A stretch of 64,000 bases of DNA from Ramazzottius varieornatus (taxonomy: Eukaryota; Tardigrada; Eutardigrada; Parachela; Ramazzottiidae). Shown here piece after piece: positions 10,201 through 21,119 of this stretch. A program made the translations under genes and the position numbers. Numbering within the stretch: position 1 is the first letter of the stretch; every line of letters starts with the position of its first letter. The DNA is taken from assembly GCA_001949185.1 (NCBI GenBank), contig BDGG01000001.1, positions 1,858,478 to 1,922,477 on the forward strand. Reading direction: 5' to 3'. The notes beneath the pieces were generated by a model. It did not search any database, had not been told where the DNA came from, and was given only the letters and a program-made list of their open reading frames with translations.

Positions 10201-13200
10201 ACCTGAAATATACAGACAACGTCCGCTCGGTTTTCCATGCGCGAAAAAGTTACCAATAGTAATTTGATGCTCACCATGTAGGCATCGCCGATAGTTTCGA
10301 CTTTGTATGCGTCAAAGTTCTCGATAATGCCGTCAAAAAGCTTGTACAGCTCGTTTAGCATTTGGACAACCTGCTGGGGCGAGCTTTCAGCGGAGATAGT
10401 CGTGAATGACACTAAACAAAGTTTGCTCTGTTAGCAGCACCGGAAGAAGGAAGCGGGTTGGATGAAATACAGAACGGACGTACCAATATCACTGAAGTAA
10501 ACTGTAACGCAGTCGTATGGTTCCGGATCAACCGGGTTCTTCGCAATGAGCCTATCTGCAACCGACCTAAAATACGAGATGCTTTATCCCATGTTGACAA
10601 GGTTGATCCAAAGTAACAAGCACTTACTTTGGAAGAAGCTCGTATAATAACGACTGCATCTTGTGCTGCTCTTCTCTGAGCTGCTGGGTCCTTACTTCCA
10701 CCTCATGCTCCAGCTGACCGGCGTCTACAGATAGTAGACTAAGTAATATTACGTAATATTACGTAGAAAAGTGGTGACGGTGAAAGTTAGTGTGAGAGCC
10801 AAGCGTGACTTACAGGCTTGAATGCGGTCCATCAGGTTATCAAACAAATTCCGCTTTACGGTTCCTCGCCATCCTCGGAGTTTATTTTTCAAGTACGGTA
10901 GTAAAGGTCTATCTTCCGGCAGCTCGGACCAGCACTTTTCCATCACACCGCGTAGCCCGTCACATGTGTTTACCCCATCGGGTAGGATCGGGCGGAAAGG
11001 CACCGGTCCACCCCTCTTCACTCGCCAGATGATATCTGACAACAGTCAGAAATGAAGCCCCCCGGCTAGTCTGTTAAACTCAAAAACCTCTGGCATTCAA
11101 CATACCTTCAGGATCGTATTTGACTGTTTGCCGATCGTCGGACGGGTACGGAGGAGACGACGCGGTTATTTCCTGTATTATTATGCCAATGCTGTAAACA
11201 TCAGCCCTCTGGTAGTCGGGTTCCACGGCACCTCGCAAGAGTTCCGGCGCGGTCCACAGCTTCTCCCAGGGACACATGTTGTCCAGTGCCGGCTGAAGAC
11301 ATTTCGGCGCGTAGTCTCTGATCTTCAGTACGAATGTTCGATCAATCATGCAATTCAGGCTGGACAGACGCCGGTGACTGTGGAAGAACTTGTGAATGTA
11401 CATCAGACCCTGCAATACGATTAAGCATTTTTTAATACGATAAGTACCTACGATTTCGACAAACGAAACGTACAGGATCGTCTTCCCATGTGGCTCACGT
11501 TTCTGGTCATTAACGGTAGGAATATGCACCACTGGGAAAAGCGATCTGATCGGTTTCCACAAGTTGCGCCCGTCGTCATTGTAGTTGCCTGAAGCGTGCG
11601 CCACTTAAGGTTCTGCACGTTTCGTTTGCCGACCTGCCACATACGGACTTTTCCGGTTAGAGACAGGGGGAAAAAATACGGTAGTACCTCGATAAGATCA
11701 CTAAGAAGTGAATAGCGAAAGCTCCATTCCAGTTCGCCCAACGTGAGCAAGTCAGCAAGTGTGCCTCTGGGTGCGTGCTCGTTGACCACCTTGCAGTCGT
11801 TGTTCTCAACGACGTAGCCCAGAATTTTGAGCAGATTAACGTGGTTGTGTAGCCGGACATCGCGAAGTTCGCTCAGCATGTTACAGGACAGTTTCCAGGA
11901 GTAAGTTAGCTTGCGGGTGGCGACAACTTGGCTGTTGTAGTGGACGAGGGCTACGTCCTTGCAATACCGGTGTTCACTCTTCTGATCTTCCTGTATCCAC
12001 CAAAGCCACATTTAACAGAGCGCAAACAGACTATAGAGGCAATTTAACGTACCTGGTACCACGTTATACCGCTTGCTGTGGACAGCCCATCGAAGCTCTT
12101 CGGAAGAGACATACGTTTTCCCTCAAGCATGGCCTTCTGGTCAGGTATCGGCTTCAGCTCGTCCGGGTTGATAATCCACCATTTGCTTCCCAGTTGAGCT
12201 TTCTTGACGTAGTAACTGTAAAAGATTGATCATAAACCCAGGGCTCGATAGAAACCGAAACATGTACCACACATTCCAGATATATTGATACCAGGTGTTT
12301 CAGCTCACCTGATTGCTACACTAGCCACGATAGCTCCGACTATTGAACAAGTTATAAGTCCGAAAACGAAGGCCGGTGTATTGGTCCAAACGGTAGTTTT
12401 ATGCGTAGTTGTGAATATGGGAGCAGCTGCAAAAAAATGCATGTTTACCATCAATATGGGAACACACTCGCCAGTACCATTTTCCCCAACTGGCGCACGC
12501 GCTCAGCCAATAGCACCGAAAATGTGCGCTACTTGAAACAGCATCCTTGTCTTGTTTGCTTATGAGATACTATACTGTACAGGTGAACTTTTCTCACGCG
12601 TGGTTAACGGGGAACATGCTGGCTGGTAATAATCTTCATCCATGGCGAACTTCAGATCCGTATCCCCTTCTAAGTAGTACATCCAAGTCTCGAAAGTATC
12701 CGTAGAACTGTTGTAAGCTCTCAAGGCGAAACTGCCCTCGGTGTCGCCTTCATCGTTCAGCACAATGGTACCGAGGTTCGGTATTCTGAAGGTTTTCTTT
12801 CTTCTGATAATCTCTAGTATCCTTTGTTTCCAAAATGGGGGTACTTGGTCGGCGTCCGCTGGTCTCCCGTAACGATCGAAGTACTCTTTCACCGCTTGAC
12901 CAAAGACATGTACGGAAGCGTAGTACCCCATCACGCTCGGATTAATCTGCAAACACAGGCTGTGTACAAAGTCAGTCCATGAAAGTCGGTGACTCCTACG
13001 AGGGACAACTTACCCCTTCTTCCACAAGCGTCTGTTCATAGAAGAATTCATCGGAAAATTCGTGCTTGTTGTTCCTGACGTACTCCAGGACTTTGTCGTT
13101 TAGGTCGCGCATATGCTGTTCGGCTGTCTCCGGCATGTAGTAGGTCATCAGAAACGTCTGTTTGTAAGCCTCTTGCAGGTACATCTGAAATAAAGAAAGT

Positions 13201-14802
13201 TCTTGAAGATACTCATCGACAGAATCAACTGCTTCTTCCTCTTGCAATCCAGGGTAGTTGCACCGTTTGAACCACCTCAACTCACCCGCTCTTCTACCGT
13301 TGTTCCTACCGCAGAGTTGTATTGACTGGCGTTCAGCCTCATGGTACCCCAGTATCTGAAAACCCAACAATGTGTTGTCGATATGCAGGACAAAACCACG
13401 TGGAGAAAACAAGAATACCGAGAGGAACCCGAGTATTAGTACATAGTACAACGCGGCTGGTTTCTTCTTACCTTGTGTCAAAGAAATTTGTCACGATGAA
13501 GGTCTGGAAAACATCCAACAGAAATAAGCGGAAAGCCTACAGTCTAGTTCAATGAGAAATTTGTCACGTGTTAAACATACCAGTTGACCAGCCGGGGATG
13601 TTAGATTCATTTTTACCGCTTCGATCTACAACACTGGAGTGGTTCAAAAATCGTACGATCGTTTGTGGAAGACTATCTTACCAGGATGGTTTTGACACAG
13701 TCCATCGGAGCGAAGAAGACCACACCTGAAACCAGCGCAGAGGTCTAATGCAGTCCCGCGTGCAACATGAAATGAGACGACGAACCCGTGTATCGTAGGA
13801 GAACCGCAGAGAGAGTTTCCTGGTAGTATCCCAAATCACTGGTGTTGGTTCCACAAATCCTGATGGGTCTTGGATGCAACGACGCGATCCCCCTCCACAC
13901 CGGATCGTCCCTGGCCGCCAGATACTGTACCTGTGTGTTGTTCCACTGGAAATGGCGCAACATCTTCCTGTGAAAGTCCTTCAAGCGACGGTCCGTGAAC
14001 CCTGTTCGGATGATCGTCGGGAACTGCGTCTTATCCCGTAGCGTATCGGAAGAGGCTACTGCATCGAACAGTGGCTGTTGTTGGGCTACGAATACAACGA
14101 GAAAGTGGAATGGAAGCTTCGCAAACAAACTCAACCAGTAATGATCGTTTTCTAAAGTGGCGCGTGTCTTCGAAGATGTGGGCTGAGAGTGTGCGCCATT
14201 TGGAAAACTCGGCAATAATGTTCTCTCAAGTGACGCACATTTCCGGTGGTGTTGGCTGTAACAGCGCGCCACTTGAGAAAACGATCTGGACGAGGTTGTT
14301 TCCCGGCACCGAAACGAACGTCTCCAACCGAATATCCGAAGAAAACCTTACTGACGAGCCAAGTCGCCATATCCTCCACGCCTTTCAGGCATCCTGGGCC
14401 AAAGTAGGCTGCTGGCACAATGGCGGGAGTTCCGGTGAAGGCGGCTGTTAGCGAAAGCACTGTCACCTGCTCGATAGTTTTATACACCACAACATTGTTC
14501 ACTCTTCCACAATCGTTCAGATCCGATGTTCCAATATACTCGAAATCAAGACGGATATGATAGCCACTCAATGTAGTGTTCCGTAGTTCTTCCAGAGCAT
14601 AGTCCAGTGTGGGTCGCGTCAGTTGTTGGCGGTAAAACAGATCGCCGTTTGTGGGGAAGACGGCGAACAAGGTTAGGTTCATTATCGGAGGAGGTTTCTT
14701 CCGATGCTCAACATCGTTTACCTCCGCCGATAAAATGGAAAAAAATATCGCAGAGAAACACCCGAATATTTCAAATTTTTCGGGTTTCTGCATTGCGGAC
14801 AT
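7241..14802 (-). CDS. Receptor (particulate) guanylyl cyclase
   Basis: Twenty-two exons give about 1,150 residues with the full family layout. Order: signal peptide ([13 protein letters not shown]); extracellular ligand-binding region (14802 to about 12600); one membrane helix (12309-12426, [16 protein letters not shown]); kinase-homology domain (about 12200-10814); coiled-coil linker (10628-10724); cyclase domain (10484-10566 to 7468). The cyclase shows the metal Asp in YFSDIVSF, the second Asp and guanine-selecting Glu in [10 protein letters not shown], the guanine-selecting Cys in MPRYCLFGDT, and the Asn/Arg pair in VNTASRMES. It ends with [16 protein letters not shown] and a polar tail. 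The enzyme makes cGMP from GTP at the membrane. The kinase-like domain lacks a normal HRD loop ([10 protein letters not shown]), as expected for a pseudokinase. Exons 18 and 19 are 9 nt (9854-9862) and 25 nt (9734-9758), both needed to keep the frame. The e2-e3 donor GTTCGT is weak. Summed exon lengths leave one base unresolved, so one border is slightly off. Confidence 0.88.
7620..8380. mobile_element. Foldback-type element with about 250-bp inverted arms
   Basis: The left arm (about 7620-7890) and right arm (about 8125-8380) are reverse complements over most of their length. Shared blocks include TCGTTCAATTTT, GTCACGTGA-like sequence near TCTCTGATCACGTGACAG, GGGAATATCGGTAATTTTTG and TAGCCCACACATCACTGTC. 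The spacer of about 240 bp has no ORF I recognise. It lies entirely inside the last intron (7469-8509) of the guanylyl cyclase gene, so that intron is about 1 kb where its neighbours are 50-300 bp. Confidence 0.85.
11450..11637. repeat. Palindromic repeat family copy, expanded centre, cyclase intron
   Basis: The left outer and inner arms (AAACGAAACGTACAGGATCG ... CATGTGGCTCACG) and right arms (GCGTGCGCCACTTAAG ... TTTCGTTTGCCGACC) pair. The centre is about 90 bp instead of the usual 25 bp. Confidence 0.6.
12470..12560. repeat. Palindromic repeat family copy, cyclase intron
   Basis: AACTGGCGCACGCG and ATGTGCGCTACTTG arms, then CATCCTTGTCTTGTTTGC as the right outer arm. Confidence 0.75.
14145..14285. 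repeat. Tandem double copy of the palindromic repeat, cyclase intron 1
   Basis: Two arm pairs in a row: AAAGTGGCGCGTG with GTGTGCGCCATTTG, then TCAAGTGACGCAC with GCGCGCCACTTGAG. They are separated by a short shared outer segment. Confidence 0.75.
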
Positions 14803-14859
14803 ACACTCAAAATATTCCGATCTTACGAATTGTCGAACAGAAGATCTTTCCAAGAAGTA

Positions 14860-15391
14860 GAATTACGTCGCGGAATACTTGCATATCTAACTTCGGAGCT
14901 CCTTTTATGATTCCAGACGATCAGGAATCAGTTTTGGAACAATAACCTCGAGTTTGATAAGATTACGATGGAGAATTCGGTTAGTCAACTGACAGACTTC
15001 ATTCATTTTATCTGAGTTGAATGCGAACGGTCAAAACTGGCTCAGGGACCTCTTCAACAGTTTTCGTATTTCACAGAAACGTAGAATACTTCTTTCTATA
15101 CCATACATGAGCTCTTTCGAGAAATATCACTCGATTGGGCAGTAAAAAACAAAAGGCAGCTGCCATTTTCGATGAGAAACAACAATCTAATAAAACCCTC
15201 CCAACATATTTGAACATGATTCCAAAACCCGTTTGTATGAAGAAAGAAAACATCAACAAAGCGGCAATAGTGACAGGCTTCGCCTGTAAAGATTTCTGGA
15301 CACGGAAAGATTCGTTTGAGCTTAAGCACACCGCTCAGTAAAAACAGAAGATTTTTTCCAAAGACACTTATCTGTATACAGGGACAAGGCT
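14860..15391. other. Intergenic between cyclase and ELM2-SANT genes
   Basis: Contains the presumed cyclase promoter and the 3' flank of the ELM2-SANT gene. No ORF with recognisable content. Confidence 0.4.
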
Positions 15392-17184
15392 TCAGTCCAA
15401 GGTGATGACCTCCGTGATGCGGCCTGCTTCCAGTTTGCGGATTCGGGACTGGACGTGGATGATCTCCACGACATGGTTTTCTTTATCGGACGAAGGCAAT
15501 GAAGAGTGGGTGGAGGCGCCAAGCATTTGCGCTTTGGAGGAGAAAGGAGCGCCTCTTCGTTCACCTCCACGGGAACTTCCATCAGCCGCTTGTGCTTTGC
15601 GAAGAATGTTACACAGTCCACACACAGACGAACTTTGCTGACCTTCTCCACCCTGAAAAAGCCCGCCACATATAATAAATCTTGACGAAACTCAACCTCG
15701 ATTGAAAGAAGCTTGGGAGCTCGACAAGCAAACTCGTCCAGCTCGTTCGTCGAAGTGGCGTAAGCACTGGATCACTTGCACCGGAAGCATGCGTCACTTG
15801 GGAACGCTGTCTTCTACAATTTCCAAAGTGGCGCACGTAATCATCCAACAACACCGAGAACGTGCGCCACTTGGGACAACAGTGTTGCGGAGTTTTCCAA
15901 TTGGCACACGCCCCAGCGAATATCGCTTACAACGTGCGCCACTTGAGAAAACGAGCTAGTCGAATTTTTCATTGCCGGGTTCCCACTTACTGTTTCAGTT
16001 CCCTTCGGACTTGCAAGCAGTTATCGCATCGCTGATTCTGCTGGAGCTGTGGGATTTTCTTGCCCCTCTTAACTCTGGCTTGGATGGTGCGAGTCTTCAG
16101 CTTCTCATTCTCTCGTAGGAACTCTGCCAAACTCCGCTTGCGCCTCTGAGCGTCCTTATGCTGAGTCGACACCCAAAACTGCACTTCCACCTTCAACTTG
16201 GCTACCTTTGAGTGGTAATAGAAGTTTACGAGTTCCCTCACTGAGAATTTGCTTAACAAAGGGTGAAGGTGAAACCTGCAGAGAAATTAAGGACTGAGAT
16301 CCTGTTCAGCCAGCACATTTATTTTTAACTGGCTTCCCTTACGCAAAGAAGTCTTTATGGTCGTTGAACTTATTGTTGGGGTTGGGCTCTTGCCGGAGAC
16401 GCTGGAAGCACTCCTGCTGCTCTTTGTTCAGGAGAGGCGTGTTGGCGTTCTTGAGCCGCTGGATGTTCTTCCGACAAGCCGCGAGATCGAAGTCGAAGGA
16501 AAAGAGGAGGGCCAACGCTTGATCCTGACCGATCCCTCGCTCCAGGTATGCCTCATCCAGAAAACGCTCATGCTTCCTCGAGTTTTCCTTCACACTCCGC
16601 ACTCCAGATGTGAACCTATCAACCACAAAACATGTACACAAGACATTCAAAATGTACCGTCTCTGATGATAACGCAAATATAAGGTCTGCTTTAGCAGAA
16701 TATTCCTCGTTCATCATGCATCTGCATACAGCTGCACAGGCATAACGCCGACGCACCGTGTATGCTGGTGGATGATAAGATGCAGCTGGCTGTTTGCCAG
16801 TTAAGGTAAGGTGACGCAAGACGTCAGAGAAAACCCGATAGTCTGCCGCTACGATTGCACATAGGTGTATCCAGTTCATGACAGCATGCGCAATTTTGCG
16901 AACAGGCCGAAAATCCGACTTACCTCTGGTTGTGCTGTGTCCTGCTCGTATTGTCTTCCAGGCACTGGCAAGTCGTCCTCCGAGATCACAGAATGTGGAA
17001 GATAGCTTTCACTGTAGCCGAACGATTCCTCGAAGGAAGAATTTAAGGTGAGAGACTGACCCCGAGGCCAGATGGAAGATGTGCTAGCTCGCGATTCCCA
17101 TTCTTCTTCATCGGAGGTTGCATTCTCTGATGGTGGGCTAACTTCCCGAGACTGCATTCTCCTTCCATCTTCCGCCCTTCCCAT
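15392..17184 (-). CDS. ELM2-SANT corepressor with a GATA-like zinc finger (MTA/RERE/EGL-27 type)
   Basis: An acidic, Ser-rich N terminus (16924-17184) leads into an ELM2-like stretch: DLPVPGRQYEQ, and after an intron ERGIGQDQALALL and FDFDLAACRKN. A SANT-type segment follows (DFFAFHLHPLL ... SVRELVNFYYHSK), then a basic helix. Next comes CDNC, split by an intron from CGLCNILRK, which together form a C-x2-C ... C-x2-C zinc site. Such proteins recruit histone deacetylases to chromatin; this is inferred from family. Well-supported exons: 16924-17184, about 16342-16620, about 16013-16295 and 15392-15652. The join between the first two does not work in phase. A small exon is probably missing between 16621 and 16923. 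The last intron holds a triple palindromic repeat. Confidence 0.7.
15745..15962. repeat. Tandem triple copy of the palindromic repeat
   Basis: Three consecutive arm pairs: GAAGTGGCG/TGCGTCACTTGG, CAAAGTGGCGCACG/CGTGCGCCACTTGG and CAATTGGCACACG/CGTGCGCCACTTGAG. Outer arms flank the block (CTCGACAAGCAAACTCG at left, TTTTTCATTGCCGG at right). It lies inside one intron. Confidence 0.8.
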
Positions 17185-18079
17185 CCTAAAATAGAAGGTT
17201 AGAAATAGTGCAGCACATAAATTTTGTAGAAGACAAACGGAAAGAGAAATTTGAAAGTCAAAACTGGAAAAGCGGAGAAACACTGGAAATCAAAAGGCTT
17301 CTTCATCGGCAAGCAAGGTGGCGAAAACAATCAAGCTGAAGTGGACTGAAATTCTGAACTGTGGAGGAGTGCTGCTCTTGCACTCTGTCTCTGTCCAACA
17401 ACAGCCCATACTTGCGCCTGATTCGCGGCCCCCGCTCCGACGCCAAATCTTAATTTTTGATTGGCAATTGGAGAATCTCTCTGGATCAGCAGGCGGAAGA
17501 GCCCATGATAAATTGTCGTTGCTCTATTCTTTCAGCTTTTACGACCCTTTGTCTCGCGCGGCTCTTCGGTAAGTGCATCTCTCACAAAGCTTTTCGCATC
17601 CCTGGAAGGCCGAAAGTGTGGCGCTTTTCTTGTGTGCGGGTATCTTTGAACCAGCAAAGTCAAACTTTGATAACGGTATCGCCGCTACAATTATTACAAC
17701 TGTATCGCAACCAATTTCAAACAAGGAAGTCGCGCGCTGATTTTGTTTGGCCGTTCCCAGTATCAGTCAAAACTAAAAATGTAAGGGGGAAGAGGTCCTA
17801 GAAAATACCGGTATTCTATGGTGGCGCATGCCCATGCAGGTACACTGTTGTCTTGTGGCACATCTTGCACTCTTCAGCGATGAAAGATAAGTATTGCCAT
17901 CTAATTAGACACACTTAACGAAGTGAGAAATCTACTGACATCGTTCAAAATAAGACCAACGCGGAACGATTCTCAGCCGCACTAGAACCATCCATTACCT
18001 CGGTGTGCCACTCTGAGTTCTTCGATTTGCCACCGTCAGATCATCGCGCAAATAGTCAGTAATTTTGAACACTTTCACT
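17185..18079. other. Intergenic
   Basis: Divergent upstream regions of the ELM2-SANT gene (-) and the first Gly-rich gene (+). Plus-strand ORFs at 17318-17572 and 17457-17801 show no recognisable motif. Confidence 0.4.
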
Positions 18080-18994
18080 ATGTTGCGGAGGGGCTTCTGC
18101 ATTCCTTTGCTCTTCGCTTGGCTGGGGTTCATATTATTACATACGGGAACCAGCGCGAAGGCTGAGGATACGGCGGGGCAGAACGAAGCAGAGACCCTCC
18201 AAGCTCGTCTACGCTTGAACGCCTTGTTGAACAAGACACAGGGACCGCTTCCAGGCGGGAACCCTCTCCAGCTACTGCAAAACGTCAACAACACCGTCCT
18301 CCACAGTTCGCTGAAGAAATTATTGGACATCCTGAGGAAGGGGCAATCCGCGAATGACTTAGCTGGGAACAACACCGTATCCGGCAACACCTTGGCCAAG
18401 CTGCTGAGCCTTGGGCGACTCGCGAACTCTACTGGGAACAGTTCTGCGCTGGCGACCCTCATCGAACGCGCCGCCAGAGACAGCTATGGAGGAGGGTACG
18501 GCGGTGGCGGTGGCTATGGTGGATCCGGATGGGGTGGTGGAGGGTATGGAGGAGGATATGGAGGAGGATATGGAGGAGGATGGGGCGGAGGATGGGGCGG
18601 AGGTGAGAAGCCATGTTCATGAATCATGATCAGCGTAAAATGGGACCTTGGGCGAACAAACTCGACATAATGTTTTGCGTGGCTCACGCTTTCAGCCAGT
18701 AACATTGAACATTGAACATTGACGCGCGCCACTTGGGAAAACAATCCTAGCGAGTTTGTTTGCCCAGCGTTGTTGTAGACTGTAAAATGCGGTGGATGTA
18801 TTGCAGGAAATGATCTGGGTTTGCTGCTCTTGCTGAGTGAGAGAGGTGAGCGTTATTATCCCATGTTTTACGGCCAAAAGGCCCAAAACCAGCAAGCTAC
18901 GCAACAGTCGGGCTCGGGTATGGACATGAGCAGTTTGTTACCGCTACTTCTGCTTGGACTGGCTCTCATCGCTCAATTTCCCACGCAAGGGTGA
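18080..18994 (+). CDS. Secreted Gly/Tyr-rich protein, tandem family member A
   Basis: Two exons (18080-18602 and 18807-18994) give 236 residues. Layout: a signal peptide (IPLLFAWLGFILLHTG); an Asn- and Leu-rich middle with several N-x-S/T sites (NNTV, NSTG, NSS); a run of about 40 residues made of GGGYGGG and GWGGG units; and, in exon 2, a short LGLLLLL segment, a Gln-rich linker and a hydrophobic C-terminal segment ending LIAQFPTQG. I recognise no named family. Member B, 1 kb downstream, has the same exon split, the same Gly-rich to LLLLL junction, and the same ending (LISRFPTQG). The only intron carries a palindromic repeat. A poly(A) signal lies at 19250. The hydrophobic end could be a membrane anchor or a GPI-type signal; the sequence alone does not decide. 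Confidence 0.85.
18650..18775. repeat. Palindromic repeat family copy, intron of Gly-rich gene A
   Basis: GCGTGGCTCACGC faces GCGCGCCACTTGG. Outer arms are GGGCGAACAAACTCGAC at left and TAGCGAGTTTGTTTGCCC at right. The centre has a small ATTGAACATTGAACATTG tandem. Confidence 0.75.
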
Positions 18995-19249
18995 AGGAAA
19001 ATCGCCGAGCATTCCATCCTGGCCAGCTTCAAACACTGAAAGCCACAACCTTTCTGGCGACTCCCCCCACTCGTTTTCGTTTTTTCTTCCTCTTTTCTTT
19101 CACGTAGCGGTAGCGCTCTCTAAACGTATGTTCACGTTTTTATATAATGACAATGTATATAAAAACCTTAGACCTCTCACCTCCATTACTTTTCGCAACT
19201 GTTGTTCTGTGTCGTCTTTCAGTGTGAGTGTAAACCTCGCTGGCCGAAA

Positions 19250-19255
19250 AATAAA
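19250..19255 (+). promoter_or_regulatory. Polyadenylation signal of Gly-rich gene A
   Basis: AATAAA about 255 nt after the stop codon of the upstream plus-strand gene. Confidence 0.6.
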
Positions 19256-19357
19256 CATACAGTAGTTCCTTGATGTGACTATTCCCGATTTCCTGACTTG
19301 ACCTGCCTTCTACCACACGCACCGCCGTAAAGATCCACAGCAGTCAGAACCGTATCG

Positions 19358-19482
19358 GAGCTCGGCAAACAGAACTCGACAAGACTGTCTTCCCAGGTGG
19401 CGCACGTTTGCAGCCAGTCACACTCAAAACGCGCGCGGCGCTATTCGGGGAAACCATCTTGTCGTGTTTTTTGCAAGGGTTC
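19358..19482. repeat. Palindromic repeat family copy, intergenic
   Basis: A complete copy: CTCGGCAAACAGAACTCGAC, AGGTGGCGCACG, then CGCGCGGCGCTATT and ATCTTGTCGTGTTTTTTGC. It lies between the two Gly-rich genes. Confidence 0.75.
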
Positions 19483-19932
19483 GAGCTTCAACCAGCTTTA
19501 TCAACAATCCGTTGCTCTTCCGGAAGAAGATAATTCGCCAACAAGCGCGTTACGGAAAGACTGATTGTGATTTGTCAGTTTGGGTTTCATTTTTGAAAGC
19601 TTGTCCATTTAGAGATCCGAAGACTGCGCTAATGGGCACGTACCGCCCCAGAGCATTCCAAGCTTGACCAGAGAGCTTCTTGCGGTGATACAGCGGCTGG
19701 TCAAGCGTCCCGGCCTAGTCCGCCAGTCAGTTGACCATCTTCAATTTAACCTAAAGCAAAGAAACAGCATGCTGATTATCAAAGCTTGTAAATCTGCATA
19801 CAGAGAAGGATTAAGAACGAAATCAAGGTCCAACAACCGTAACGACCCAATAAGACTTAGAACGCGGAAGTAAAATGATCAGCTTTGACCTGAAAACCAA
19901 AAGCTAAATAGTGGGTGAAATCCATCAAGCAC

Positions 19933-19939
19933 TATATAT
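19933..19939 (+). promoter_or_regulatory. TATA-like element of Gly-rich gene B
   Basis: TATATAT about 95 nt upstream of the ATG at 20034, a spacing that allows a short 5' UTR. Confidence 0.4.
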
Positions 19940-20033
19940 TAGTCAGAGTTCGCATTTTCAACTTTTGATTCCACCTTTCTCCTGGCTTGGGCAGACCCAG
20001 GTAACATAAGTCTCATAAACCAAATTCTCCATC

Positions 20034-20919
20034 ATGGGTTGCACGGAGAGGAATCACTTCTTGGTGGCTTTATTGGCAATCTCCGTTCTCCTTCTGGGTT
20101 ATGTGTTCGCCAACAGACCTCAATCGGACTCCCTTCATCCAGACTCGTCCAGGGGTCATCGAATATTGCTGCCAGAAGAACTGACGAACTCTGCCAAAGC
20201 TCCTCAGAGTCAGAACCCCCTGAAGAACCTGCTGAGTTTACTGAAGAACGGACGGGGCGGCCACAGCCAAAATGCGTCGTCCATCATCGATGAGCTCCTG
20301 AATGGCGGGAACTCAACTCAGCTTAACAGTACGCTGTCGTTTTTGTATCGGCTGGGGAACGAGACCAACTACTTCAGGAACCTGACGGCGCTTCAGGAGA
20401 TTATGAACAGGACATCTAGAGGATATGGAGGTGGCGGCTGGGGCGGAGGCGGCGGATGGGGTAAGTTGGCCGTTATGTTAATACCGGACATTCTGAGATA
20501 TTTTCCGCAGCAGTTTTAAAATAAATATCAGTACTGTTTCCGCGATTTCGAACAGACAGAGAATAGGAGCTGGACCGGCAAGCTAAACGCACGAAAGTTT
20601 TACTTCAAGTGACGCAAGCTTTCAGCTAATGAAACTGTGAAAGTGCGCCACTTGAGACAACGATCTTGTTTCGTTGGCTGACCGTCGAATAATCGCAGAC
20701 GATTGTATGGGACTTGCTTTTCATGTTGTCGCTTTCTCAGGTGGGTTCGACCCGACTCTGCTGCTTCTCTTGAACAACGATCATCGCCGCGGGTGGGAGT
20801 ATCCTTACATGCCACAGAGCAACAATCAGCAACAAAGTAGCGGCATGGACTTCGGCCAGCTGGCCTTGCTTACCTTACTGGGTCTTGCTTTGATTTCTCG
20901 GTTCCCCACCCAGGGCTGA
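20034..20919 (+). CDS. Secreted Gly-rich protein, tandem family member B
   Basis: Two exons (20034-20460 and 20741-20919) give 201 residues. The signal peptide is VALLAISVLLLGYVFA. The middle has repeated N-x-S/T sites (NASS, NSTL, NETN, NLTA, NRTS) and a Leu-rich LKNLLSLLKNG. A short GYGGGGWGGGGGWG run sits at the exon junction. Exon 2 encodes FDPTLLLLLNN, a QSNNQQQSSG linker and the hydrophobic end LLGLALISRFPTQG. The intron has the same position and phase as in member A, so the two arose by tandem duplication and then diverged strongly in the N-terminal part. Gly/Tyr/Trp-rich secreted proteins often form cuticle or other extracellular matrix, but the function is unknown. Confidence 0.87.
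20570..20690. repeat. Palindromic repeat family copy, intron of Gly-rich gene B
   Basis: TTCAAGTGACGCAAGC and AGTGCGCCACTTGAG arms, followed by CGATCTTGTTTCGTTGG. Confidence 0.75.
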
Positions 20920-21111
20920 AGAACTTCACTTCCCTTACATGAGCTGGACAGCGGAAGTTCGCTCCACTGGAGGAAGACAGCATTTCTTGACTGTACAGTT
21001 GACATTTCGACGCCCATGTTCTCTTTTTGTTGTTGCGGGTCTACAAACACGAAGCACGAATTTCCTGATTAAGGTTTACGGTCTTGGTTCGAAGTATGGA
21101 TGAGGATGAAC

Positions 21112-21117
21112 AATAAA
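21112..21117 (+). promoter_or_regulatory. Polyadenylation signal of Gly-rich gene B
   Basis: AATAAA 193 nt after the stop codon. Confidence 0.6.
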
Positions 21118-21119
21118 CC

